A DNA stretch of 15,470 bases from Promethearchaeota archaeon (lineage in GTDB: Archaea; Asgardarchaeota; Lokiarchaeia; Sigynarchaeales; SOKP01). The translations under genes and the position numbers were made by a program. The stretch lies in assembly GCA_016839845.1 (NCBI GenBank), contig JAEOTL010000325.1:1-15470 (forward strand). The letters are read 5' to 3'. This document shows positions 1 to 6,752 of the stretch, one piece after another (position 1 is the stretch's first letter; each line of letters starts with the position of its first letter). The notes beneath the pieces were generated by a model that saw only the letters and a program-made list of their open reading frames with translations, was not told where the DNA came from and ran no database searches.

Positions 1-635
1 ACTTGTTTTAGATAGATCTTAAATTGTTTTTCTAGTGAGTTTTGATCTAGATCAGTTATCTTATAATCATAAAAATTGTTAACTATAAGGTTTTTAACAT
101 AGTTGTCGAAGTCGAGAGAAGGTGTAATTAACTCGTTCAACTCATTTTCAGGAGTTTTCCCATTATGGATTCTTCTAAATATAGCTTTATATTGCTGTGA
201 AATAGGTAATTCAAATTCCTTGACTAATTGAATAAATTTAAGGCATCTATCAGAACTTTGCTCTGAAGTAAGATGAACTAAAGAGAAATCAATTTTAAGC
301 ACATGAAGTAGGGAATTAATGAGTGACTCTTTCTTTCTTATATCATTCATAAGAACAAGATTGAATCTATAGGAGATAAGGAATGATAGGAGTACTGAAT
401 AAAGGATTATTATTAGAAAATGAAATGAAAAGAATATTATTGAAATTGCTATTATTAATAAAAAAGATAAAGTAAACACTATAAAACTGGCTTTATTAAT
501 ATCACTTTCATGTACATTGTACAGTTTCCTATAAAGGTCTCGGTATCTTTGAGTTATCTCTTTTAATCGGAATTGTGGTATTTTATAAGGATGAAGAAAC
601 CTGCAAAAATCGGTAAAAGCTTCAATACTCCTCAT
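1..635 (-). CDS. TadB/TadC-like (type II secretion F family) membrane platform protein, partial
   Basis: The reading frame starts at an ATG ending at 635 and stays open to the window edge, so about 211 residues are visible and the C-terminus is missing. Residues 1-46 are a basic cytoplasmic segment. Residues 48-68 and about 72-89 are two strongly hydrophobic helices. After them comes a soluble helical stretch (about 100-190) with the layout of a T2SF cytoplasmic domain: a LLHVLKI helix, then an LVKEFELPISQQYKAIFRR segment, then TPENELNELI. Platform proteins of this class (TadB/TadC, archaellum FlaJ/ArlJ, PilC) sit in the membrane and couple the motor ATPase to filament assembly. The gene follows the pilin-like gene by 13 bp and the ATPase gene on the same strand, which supports the role more than the sequence alone. 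An in-frame stop lies a few codons upstream of the ATG, which fixes the start. Family assignment is by architecture and context and is moderately sure. Confidence 0.66.
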   Translation of the reverse strand, partial: MRSIEAFTDFCRFLHPYKIPQFRLKEITQRYRDLYRKLYNVHESDINKASFIVFTLSFLLIIAISIIFFSFHFLIIILYSVLLSFLISYRFNLVLMNDIRKKESLINSLLHVLKIDFSLVHLTSEQSSDRCLKFIQLVKEFELPISQQYKAIFRRIHNGKTPENELNELITPSLDFDNYVKNLIVNNFYDYKITDLDQNSLEKQFKIYLKQ

Positions 636-648
636 TAGCTCTACTACC

Positions 649-1068
649 TTAGTTTAAGTTTATAATATTGACAAAAATTAAGGAGTGTTGATAAGATACA
701 TTAAGAAGATAAGTTTGAGGGGGTAAATTTTGAAAAATTTTTGTTAAAAAGCTTGAATTGTGAATGGATACTTTAGAAAACGTATTTCCCTCGAAAATAA
801 ATTGATAGTTAATATAACAGTCATTAAATGTAATATTAAAATTCTTAGGATATTCAATATCTTTAAGATATACTTGATTAGGGGCATCAATGATATAAAG
901 AACTGCTAAATCAATTTCATCAATAAATTCAAAATAAGAATCTAATTCATCCCTATTATTATTGAAATCATTGATTTCCTGAAAAAAGGGAATAAGAATG
1001 GAGGAAAACACAATGAGTGCGAAAATACTAAACCCAAGAAGTAATGCTTTTTCCACTAGGGTTGTCAT
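649..1068 (-). CDS. Pilin-like membrane-anchored protein without a leader peptide
   Basis: This is a 139-residue protein with one N-terminal hydrophobic helix (about residues 4-29, MTTLVEKALLLGFSIFALIV onward). An extracytoplasmic domain of about 105 residues follows, rich in Asn, Phe and Ile with predicted beta character. The helix looks like that of a type IV pilin. If the initiator Met is removed, Glu falls at mature position 5, where class III pilins carry a conserved Glu. No basic leader with a Gly cleavage site precedes it: the frame upstream gives only ILKVETNN before a stop, with no usual start codon. It lies 10 bp after the ATPase stop and 13 bp before the platform gene, so it is very probably part of the same operon. 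It could be a minor pilin, a pseudopilin or an assembly partner such as an ArlF/ArlG-type stator protein. No specific family is recognised. Confidence 0.62.
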   Translation of the reverse strand: MTTLVEKALLLGFSIFALIVFSSILIPFFQEINDFNNNRDELDSYFEFIDEIDLAVLYIIDAPNQVYLKDIEYPKNFNITFNDCYINYQFIFEGNTFSKVSIHNSSFLTKIFQNLPPQTYLLNVSYQHSLIFVNIINLN

Positions 1069-1078
1069 ATTATTCGTT

Positions 1079-3247
1079 TCAACTTTTAAGATTTAAACTC
1101 CTATTTTTTTTCCATTGAGCCCAGAAGTCAGCAAGGGAATCTAAAGAGTACATGGAAAAATAAGAAATTTTATGGAATAATTCAATAAGTTTAGCATTGT
1201 CTAATTTGTTGATTTTTGAGATATAATCAAATATTTCAATATATATCTTCATAATCGAGACAAAAGACTTGTTACCCATCTCTTCAAAATCTTTTAAATC
1301 AGTGATTACCTTGGTTTCATAGAGAGTTTCTAATTGAGCCCAGTTCTTCTCACTAGGATTATATTTAAAGATTAAATTGAATAAAGTCTCATCCTTTCCC
1401 CCGGCTTCCTTAATTTCTGAAATTGAAGTTATGCGTCTCTGGTTTATCTCCTTTCTCATAAAAATTATTAAGTCTAAGTCAGATAAGCATGTTTTTTCAA
1501 TGTTAAAATGGTAAAGGAATCGATTTATTAATGCATTTAAATTACTAGCATGAATCGTTTGAAATCCCTTCAAACCTGCTGATAAACAATGAAACATAGC
1601 TTCCGCTTCTTCCTTAGTTAAGATTTCTCCTAAGTAGATCAAATCAGGAGTGCGATGTAAGAGAGTTTTGATAATCTCACTTTTGGAATATTTCTTGGTC
1701 AAGTCATCATCTAAAGAGTCAACCCGATATTTTAATTGATGCTTACTAAAATAGGATTGATTAAGTGATTCAACTATATTTTCGACATAAATCTTCCTAA
1801 ATTCTTTTGGGGTTAATAAATCTAATGTATTAATTAGTGTTGTTTTGCCTGTATCAGTTTCACCAATAACAGTTATATTCCTTCTTCTTAATATATTAAA
1901 ATAGAGAAAGGCCGCCATTTTTGAATCTAATGTTCCATTTTTTAATAGATCCTGAATAGTATAAATGTTTTTATTTAATTTACGGATATCCATGGCAAAA
2001 TTGTGAATTTGGATAGGATCAACGTCAATTGCAAACCGACAATAGAAGTATTTATTCTTTAAAACTAATTTAATACTCGGATTCATATAATCAAGTCTTT
2101 TCCCACTATATAATCTTACTAAAGTTTTGACACGTTCAATTTCCTTTGAATTCAATCCTATTTCAGTTCGACATCGGCTATAAATCCGATGATTAATGTA
2201 CATATGATCAGATGGTGAATCTAAGAATACTTCTTCCACTAAATCATCGATTAGCAGAGGAAATAATTTGGAAAGATGCAATTTTTTAAGGGTTACTAAG
2301 AAAGAGATTCTTTCCTTTTCAGATTTTGAAATTGTATATTTTGTATTCAAAATCTTAATTGATTTCTTATTATACGCTTCTATCAAATCTTCTAGAGGTG
2401 TTATTCTCTCTATTTGACTTATCTCTATATCCTGCATTACATCGTTAATAATTTTCTCGAGATAGCTTTTTTTTTCACTCTCTTTAAAGCTAGCTTGAAC
2501 AGTATAAATCCTCTCTTTTTCAAAAAACGATTTAAATATGGATACTTGAAATAATCTGTAATGTCCCGTTTTATACTTTGTAAGCAGTACATTATTCTTT
2601 CTAGAGCTTTGACTATCAAATTTTATGCTTGTATCAGTTTGGTAAGGGATCTTGGAAAGCAAGGTTTTGGGAAAACTTTCTTTCCCATTATAAGGATTCT
2701 TATATTTTTCAATTATTTCTAGACCATTAAAAATATCTAAAATGAATTTTAGTGAATTTAAAAAATACTGATGGCATTTTTGACAGATATTATTAGTTAA
2801 TTTTATACTTTTTAAATCTGAGATGAATTTTAATAGGTGATCATATATATAATTAGGATTATAAAATTCTTTTTCATATTTTCTATAAAAAATTGAGAAT
2901 GATTTAAAGAAGGTGCATTTGAATTCAACAAATTTGCACTTATTTTCTCTAATATCTTTTAACTCCCCAAGGATCTTCTTAATTTTATTTAATTTTTTGA
3001 AATAAGTCAGAAGGTCTTCAAATTTTGATTTTTCAATTAATACATCATTCGATAATATAGAAATAAGACTGAATTTACGATCTTTATTAAGGTATAGATG
3101 ATGAAGTATGCAATTCAGACATCCATGGGGGGGGTTTTTTTTCTCTTCTTTCTTATTACAATTATTACAATCTAAGACTAAGGTATGTTCTCTTTTTCCT
3201 TTGAAATTTTCTTTTTCTTCGAAATAACTAACATCTTTTAAAACCAT
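1079..3247 (-). CDS. Tad/VirB11-type secretion motor ATPase with N-terminal cysteine clusters
   Basis: This 722-residue protein belongs to the type II/IV secretion ATPase superfamily (TadA/CpaF, VirB11, GspE, archaellum ArlI), which forms hexamers driving pilus assembly or export. The Walker A motif is GETDTGKT at 462-469; the usual small residue at position 4 of the loop is Asp here. The Walker B region is LIYLGEILTKEEAEAM (536-551) with Glu541 as the likely catalytic base, and the His box is QTIHAS with His566. The pre-core domain (about 330-450) contains the family pattern YINHRIYSRCRTEIGL. The N-terminal third has paired cysteines at 27/30 and 43/46, then 104, 111 and 155/158 (CQKC), suggesting one or two zinc-binding sites. 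The start ATG is 26 bp downstream of a TATA-like element. The next two genes on this strand are a pilin-like gene and a platform gene, making a compact Tad-like operon. A G8-T8 homopolymer lies between the first two cysteine pairs. Confidence 0.9.
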   Translation of the reverse strand: MVLKDVSYFEEKENFKGKREHTLVLDCNNCNKKEEKKNPPHGCLNCILHHLYLNKDRKFSLISILSNDVLIEKSKFEDLLTYFKKLNKIKKILGELKDIRENKCKFVEFKCTFFKSFSIFYRKYEKEFYNPNYIYDHLLKFISDLKSIKLTNNICQKCHQYFLNSLKFILDIFNGLEIIEKYKNPYNGKESFPKTLLSKIPYQTDTSIKFDSQSSRKNNVLLTKYKTGHYRLFQVSIFKSFFEKERIYTVQASFKESEKKSYLEKIINDVMQDIEISQIERITPLEDLIEAYNKKSIKILNTKYTISKSEKERISFLVTLKKLHLSKLFPLLIDDLVEEVFLDSPSDHMYINHRIYSRCRTEIGLNSKEIERVKTLVRLYSGKRLDYMNPSIKLVLKNKYFYCRFAIDVDPIQIHNFAMDIRKLNKNIYTIQDLLKNGTLDSKMAAFLYFNILRRRNITVIGETDTGKTTLINTLDLLTPKEFRKIYVENIVESLNQSYFSKHQLKYRVDSLDDDLTKKYSKSEIIKTLLHRTPDLIYLGEILTKEEAEAMFHCLSAGLKGFQTIHASNLNALINRFLYHFNIEKTCLSDLDLIIFMRKEINQRRITSISEIKEAGGKDETLFNLIFKYNPSEKNWAQLETLYETKVITDLKDFEEMGNKSFVSIMKIYIEIFDYISKINKLDNAKLIELFHKISYFSMYSLDSLADFWAQWKKNRSLNLKS
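3127..3142. repeat. G8-T8 homopolymer tract inside the motor ATPase gene
   Basis: Eight G are followed directly by eight T on the plus strand. In the gene's sense direction this reads A8 then C8, encoding Lys-Lys-Asn-Pro-Pro-His just before the second cysteine pair. The in-frame bases A-AAA-AAC match a canonical -1 slippery heptamer. A shift to -1 here would run into a stop about 15 codons later, giving a short product. Such tracts are prone to replication slippage and to sequencing error. Confidence 0.9.
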
Positions 3248-3267
3248 TTAATCAGTTTATTAGAAAG

Positions 3268-3278
3268 AAAAATAAAAA
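3268..3278 (-). promoter_or_regulatory. TATA-like element for the motor ATPase operon
   Basis: On the minus strand this reads TTTTTATTTTT, centred 26 bp before the ATG of the ATPase gene. That is the expected distance from an archaeal TATA box to the transcription start, so the mRNA would be leaderless or nearly so. No Shine-Dalgarno sequence is seen. Confidence 0.45.
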
Positions 3279-3334
3279 CAGCCCGTTTTTATTTCCTCGT
3301 AAAAACCTTCTGATCTTCAAAGGAATGATAAAAT

Positions 3335-3349
3335 TTATTTATTTTAAAA
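3335..3349 (+). promoter_or_regulatory. TATA-like element for the L3-L4-L23 operon
   Basis: The A/T tract TTATTTATTTTAAAA is centred about 36 bp before the L3 ATG at 3379, giving a predicted transcript start near 3368-3370 and a leader of about 10 nt. It lies downstream of the alternative upstream ATG at 3325, so it also argues against that longer L3 start. Confidence 0.4.
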
Positions 3350-3378
3350 AATTCTTCTTTAAAAAGTTAGTGATTGTT

Positions 3379-4398
3379 ATGGCTCATCGTAAAAAGCACG
3401 CACCAAGACATGGATCATTAGCATTTCTGCCTAGAAAAAGAGCAGCATCAATTAAAGGTCGAGTAAGACATTGGCTGGATAATTCTGAAGAGCCTAATTT
3501 TCTTGGATTTGCTGGTTTCAAAGCTGGAATGACTCATATCATTTATATTGATGATCAACCTAATAGTCCGTATTTTGGAAAAGAGTTAATGAAACCGGTT
3601 ACAATTGTTGAAGTTCCCCCTTTAATTCTGTTAGGAGTTAGAGTTTATAATGAAGATGAGTATGGAAAATTCGTTATTGGGGAAATCTTTACTAACGAGT
3701 TTAACAATTATCTTGCAAGGAAAATGAGTATTCCTAATGTTGATAATTATAATGTAGCTGAGTGGAAAACGAAAATTAAAAAAGATTTAAATGACACTAC
3801 TGAGATTAGGGGAATCTTTCAAACCCAACCCCATGAAACCAGATTACCTAGAAAAAAGCCAGATATATTAGAGATCAAGGTAAATTCAACAAATCAACCC
3901 GAATTGGAGTTAGATTTCGCTTTGGATAATTTAGGCAAAGAGATCAGGGCGAGAGATGTTCTGAAGGAGGGAGAGCTAATTGATATTATAGCTGTTACAA
4001 AAGGAAAGGGTTTTCAGGGCCCTGTGAAGAGATATGGAATTAAAATATTAACAAGAAAAAATAGTAAAATAAAACGAGCCGTAGCTTGTATTGGGCCATG
4101 GCATCCCGCTAGAGTTCTTTATACTGTACCACGTGCAGGTCAAATGGGATTTCATCAAAGAGTTGAATACCATAAAAGAATTATGGTAATAGGTGAAAAT
4201 GAAGAAGAAATAAACCCTAAAGGGGGGTATATAAGGTACGGTAACATTAATAGTGATTATTTGATGATTTTGGGATCTATCCCTGGACCAAAAAAGAGGT
4301 TAATACGAATAAGAAAAACAATTAGACCAGTAAAAGCATTTAAGGTGGATACTCCCGAAATAACATTCATCAGTCGTGAAAGTCATCAGAGAAAATAA
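3379..4398 (+). CDS. rpl3: 50S ribosomal protein L3 (uL3), archaeal type
   Basis: This large-subunit protein reaches the peptidyl transferase centre and helps nucleate 50S assembly. The product is 339 residues, normal for archaeal/eukaryotic uL3. Diagnostic pieces are the N-terminus MAHRKKHAPRHGSLAFLPRK, then GFAGFKAGMTHI, KGKGFQGPVKRYGIK, the finger-loop region GPWHPARVLYTVPRAGQMGF with HQRVEYHKRI, and the C-terminal GSIPGPKKRLIRIRKTIRP. An in-frame ATG lies 18 codons upstream at 3325. It would add a hydrophobic, lysine-rich extension absent from the family, and a TATA-like element lies between the two, so 3379 is preferred. L3 opens a run of three ribosomal genes; L4 begins 19 bp after its stop. 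The ATPase operon is divergent, with 131 bp between start codons. Confidence 0.97.
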   Translation: MAHRKKHAPRHGSLAFLPRKRAASIKGRVRHWLDNSEEPNFLGFAGFKAGMTHIIYIDDQPNSPYFGKELMKPVTIVEVPPLILLGVRVYNEDEYGKFVIGEIFTNEFNNYLARKMSIPNVDNYNVAEWKTKIKKDLNDTTEIRGIFQTQPHETRLPRKKPDILEIKVNSTNQPELELDFALDNLGKEIRARDVLKEGELIDIIAVTKGKGFQGPVKRYGIKILTRKNSKIKRAVACIGPWHPARVLYTVPRAGQMGFHQRVEYHKRIMVIGENEEEINPKGGYIRYGNINSDYLMILGSIPGPKKRLIRIRKTIRPVKAFKVDTPEITFISRESHQRK

Positions 4399-4417
4399 CT
4401 AGAGATTGATTGTTCTT

Positions 4418-5206
4418 ATGGAAAAGATAAATATTTACGATTTAGAAGGTAAAAAACAAGGCTTAATTGATAAGCCAATGATTTTTGATATCAAACCTAG
4501 AAAAGATATCATTCAAAATTCGAATTCTGCATTCCAAAGCAAGAATAAACAAGCTCAGGGGAGAGATAGGGATGCTGGATTGAAAAATATTTCAAGAGGT
4601 TGGGGAACAGGATATGGGATGTCTAGAGCACCTCGGAGAAAGGGTTCAGGCTTTCCTACTGCTAGACATGTAGGAAGAGTCCCTTTTGCTAAAGGTGGTA
4701 GAAGAACACATCCAATTAAAGCTGAGAAACAAATGACAAAGAAGATAAATAAGAAGATAAACAAGTTATCAATAATGTCCGCAATTTCTGCTTCAGGGAA
4801 TAGGTCTTGGGTAAGTCAAAGAAGCTACCAACTTGATGCTATCCCTGAGATACCCTTGGTTGTTGATGATAAGATTCAAACAATAAAGAAGACTGTTAGA
4901 ATTTACTCAGTCTTATGCAATCTCGGCTTAGAAGGTATATTAAATAATATAAAAAAAGGTCGAAAGATAAGAAGCGGAAAGGGTAAAGGTAGGGGGCGTA
5001 AATATAAACATAAAAAGGGAGTACTACTGATTATAAAAGATGATTTTGGAATTGTTAAGGCTTCTCGAAACATTCCTGGAACAGATGTCATAAAAGTAGA
5101 AAATATATCTGTAAATAAACTAGCCCCCGGTGGAGTTCCAGGTAGAATGGTAGTGTGGGCACAATCTGCTTTTAATGAATTAAATAATTTTGAGGTGTCA
5201 ATTTAA
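4418..5206 (+). CDS. rpl4: 50S ribosomal protein L4 (uL4), archaeal type
   Basis: This early-assembly large-subunit protein has a long basic loop that lines the peptide exit tunnel. The product is 262 residues with the archaeal/eukaryotic uL4 signature: the N-terminus [13 protein letters not shown], the tunnel loop [20 protein letters not shown] followed by [21 protein letters not shown], and the C-terminal [19 protein letters not shown]. The frame could begin four codons earlier at a TTG (4406). The ATG at 4418 puts the family's usual MxxxxIYDLEG at the very start and is preferred. The gene lies between L3 (19 bp upstream) and L23 (1 bp downstream), the standard archaeal order. Nothing in the protein looks degenerate. 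Confidence 0.97.
   Translation: MEKINIYDLEGKKQGLIDKPMIFDIKPRKDIIQNSNSAFQSKNKQAQGRDRDAGLKNISRGWGTGYGMSRAPRRKGSGFPTARHVGRVPFAKGGRRTHPIKAEKQMTKKINKKINKLSIMSAISASGNRSWVSQRSYQLDAIPEIPLVVDDKIQTIKKTVRIYSVLCNLGLEGILNNIKKGRKIRSGKGKGRGRKYKHKKGVLLIIKDDFGIVKASRNIPGTDVIKVENISVNKLAPGGVPGRMVVWAQSAFNELNNFEVSI
5192..5197 (+). promoter_or_regulatory. Shine-Dalgarno sequence for L23, inside the end of L4
   Basis: GAGGTG lies 10 nt before the TTG at 5208 and within the last codons of L4. It supports a TTG start for L23 at 5208 rather than the TTG at 5190, which lies upstream of this site. Confidence 0.55.
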
Positions 5207-5207
5207 G

Positions 5208-5471
5208 TTGGAAAGATTGTACTCTATTATCAAAAAACCATTAATTACGGAAAAAACTTTTGATTTAATCGAAAAAGAGAATAAACTAGTGTTTATTGTT
5301 GATAGAGGGGCTAATAAAAACCAAATCAAAAAAGCTATTGAAAGAATACATAATGTGAAAGTGTTAAAAGTCAATACGATGATAACTCCGAAAGGAGAAA
5401 AAAAAGCTTTTATTAAGCTCCATCCAGATAACTCTGCGCAAGATATAGCAATTGATCTAGGCATATTTTGA
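5208..5471 (+). CDS. rpl23: 50S ribosomal protein L23 (uL23), archaeal type
   Basis: This large-subunit protein sits at the tunnel exit, where signal recognition particle and nascent-chain factors dock. The product is 87 residues, the usual archaeal size, with the family motifs [37 protein letters not shown] and a C-terminal DIAIDLGIF. The start is a TTG one base after the L4 stop, with GAGGTG 10 nt upstream; a longer TTG start at 5190 would overlap L4 and lacks such a site. In most archaea L2, S19, L22 and S3 follow directly. Here the next gene is on the opposite strand and its last 15 bp overlap the end of this gene. Confidence 0.95.
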   Translation: MERLYSIIKKPLITEKTFDLIEKENKLVFIVDRGANKNQIKKAIERIHNVKVLKVNTMITPKGEKKAFIKLHPDNSAQDIAIDLGIF

Positions 5472-6578
5472 TTCAGTTTTAAATACATTTAGATCAAGAT
5501 TCAGGAGCTCCTTTGAATTTAATACTTGAATATTTTTCAAAGATTTAAACTGCTCAATATTCAATAGTTTCTTATAGTCTTCATTATCCAAAATTGAAAT
5601 ATAAATATAATAATTTGAAATATAGTGTTTAATTACGGTTTGAATATAATCAGATTTTAATTTCGGGAGTATTAAGCATAGAAAGCTTTGCTCAATGAAT
5701 AACAAATTTTTACTTAATCTTATATTTTCTATTTGATTTCTTTCTAAATTTTGCTCAAATGTTTTAGTAATATTATATAATTCCTGCGAATCATAATGAT
5801 TCTCTGCAAAAAAGAGAGATTTATACGATTTAAATGATACATAATTCTCTGTAATATTTTTCCTCCAAAGATGAGTGTAAATCTCTTTTACTTTCATAGG
5901 GTGTCTCTTTAAGATAATTTTATTAAAAAATTTATTGAAATTCTGTTCAGTGTTAAATGTCTCTTCTCTTTTAGAATAAATTTCGATAAATTGTACACTA
6001 AATTTAATCTCATCGATATTATTGACAATAAAGTTAATAATCAAATAACCCTTTCGTTTGAAATTATTGCTTATCTTTAAGAAGTTATAAATAAATGAAT
6101 CATTCTCATCTAAGTGATTTAAATTAACAGAATAAAAATCTAATACAAATGATTCATTAGTGGTATTAAAAACTACTGAATCACAATATTGGCTTAGGGT
6201 TAGGTTTGATTCCCCATTAATAGTGATCAACTTTAAAAATTCTTTTTCTAAGAAAACATTTTTTAAAAAAATTGTTTTGGTCTCTTTTAATCCTTGGTAT
6301 ACAGAATTAAAAAATAGGAGAATATTTTGTTTTTTCATACCTTCAAAGTTTAATAGAAAGACTTTTTTCTCTTTTTCTATTGTGCTAACTTGAATTGAAT
6401 AATATTGAAGATATTTTTGTTTAAGAAATTTGTTTAATATTGAAATTATTGGATTAAACAAGTAGGTTTCAAACATTGCAAAAGCAATTACTTTTTCATT
6501 TTTATTTAAGCTCTTGTAAAAAACCAAATACTCGTCAATTATGTAAGATAATAATTGATACTTACCCTTTTTAACCAT
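5457..6578 (-). CDS. Hypothetical protein, 373 residues, convergent with L23
   Basis: No family is recognised. The product is soluble-looking, with no clear membrane helix or signal peptide, rich in Phe, Ile, Asn, Lys and Tyr, and with few cysteines. The middle part reads [19 protein letters not shown], and later [14 protein letters not shown] followed by [12 protein letters not shown]. This succession of hydrophobic strands with an acidic residue, then helix, then strand, is loosely like the Walker B half of KaiC/RecA-type ATPases. No Walker A motif is present, so at best it would be a degenerate relative. The ATG lies 27 bp from a TATA-like element, which suggests a real, leaderless transcript. 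Its last 15 bp overlap the L23 coding end in convergent orientation. The absence of in-frame stops over 1.1 kb of AT-rich DNA supports a real gene. Confidence 0.7.
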   Translation of the reverse strand: MVKKGKYQLLSYIIDEYLVFYKSLNKNEKVIAFAMFETYLFNPIISILNKFLKQKYLQYYSIQVSTIEKEKKVFLLNFEGMKKQNILLFFNSVYQGLKETKTIFLKNVFLEKEFLKLITINGESNLTLSQYCDSVVFNTTNESFVLDFYSVNLNHLDENDSFIYNFLKISNNFKRKGYLIINFIVNNIDEIKFSVQFIEIYSKREETFNTEQNFNKFFNKIILKRHPMKVKEIYTHLWRKNITENYVSFKSYKSLFFAENHYDSQELYNITKTFEQNLERNQIENIRLSKNLLFIEQSFLCLILPKLKSDYIQTVIKHYISNYYIYISILDNEDYKKLLNIEQFKSLKNIQVLNSKELLNLDLNVFKTESKYA

Positions 6579-6600
6579 ACACTAAATACTTTAGGATTAA

Positions 6601-6609
6601 TTATAAAAA
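6601..6609 (-). promoter_or_regulatory. TATA-like element for the 373-residue hypothetical gene
   Basis: On the minus strand this reads TTTTTATAA, centred 27 bp before the ATG at 6578, which fits a leaderless archaeal transcript. Confidence 0.5.
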
Positions 6610-6710
6610 CCCAATTTTTTTGGGGTGCATTTGTCAAAGGAGGAGTCTTCTTACATTAGTATCTTTGTTTTTACTACATTAAGCTTGTAAAAACCTTAAA
6701 AATTTGAGGG

Positions 6711-6720
6711 TATATATTTA
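6711..6720 (+). promoter_or_regulatory. TATA-like element for the GHMP kinase gene
   Basis: TATATATTTA is centred about 38 bp before the ATG at 6753, predicting a transcript start near 6741 and a leader of about 10 nt. This start would lie downstream of the alternative TTG at 6735, so it favours the ATG at 6753. Confidence 0.5.
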
Positions 6721-6752
6721 AAATTAAGAAATACTTGAGATTACTAATAAAA

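Noticed and set aside
3325..3378. Upstream in-frame ATG extending L3 by 18 residues
   Set aside because: The extension is hydrophobic and lysine-rich, unlike any L3 start, and a TATA-like element lies between it and the ATG at 3379 that gives the canonical N-terminus.
5198..5488. Minus-strand frame opposite L23
   Set aside because: L23 is certain on the plus strand; the antisense frame has no family features.
6640..6700. AAGGAGGAG sequence suggesting a ribosome-binding site for a small gene
   Set aside because: No start codon at a suitable distance opens more than a few codons, so it is left unannotated.
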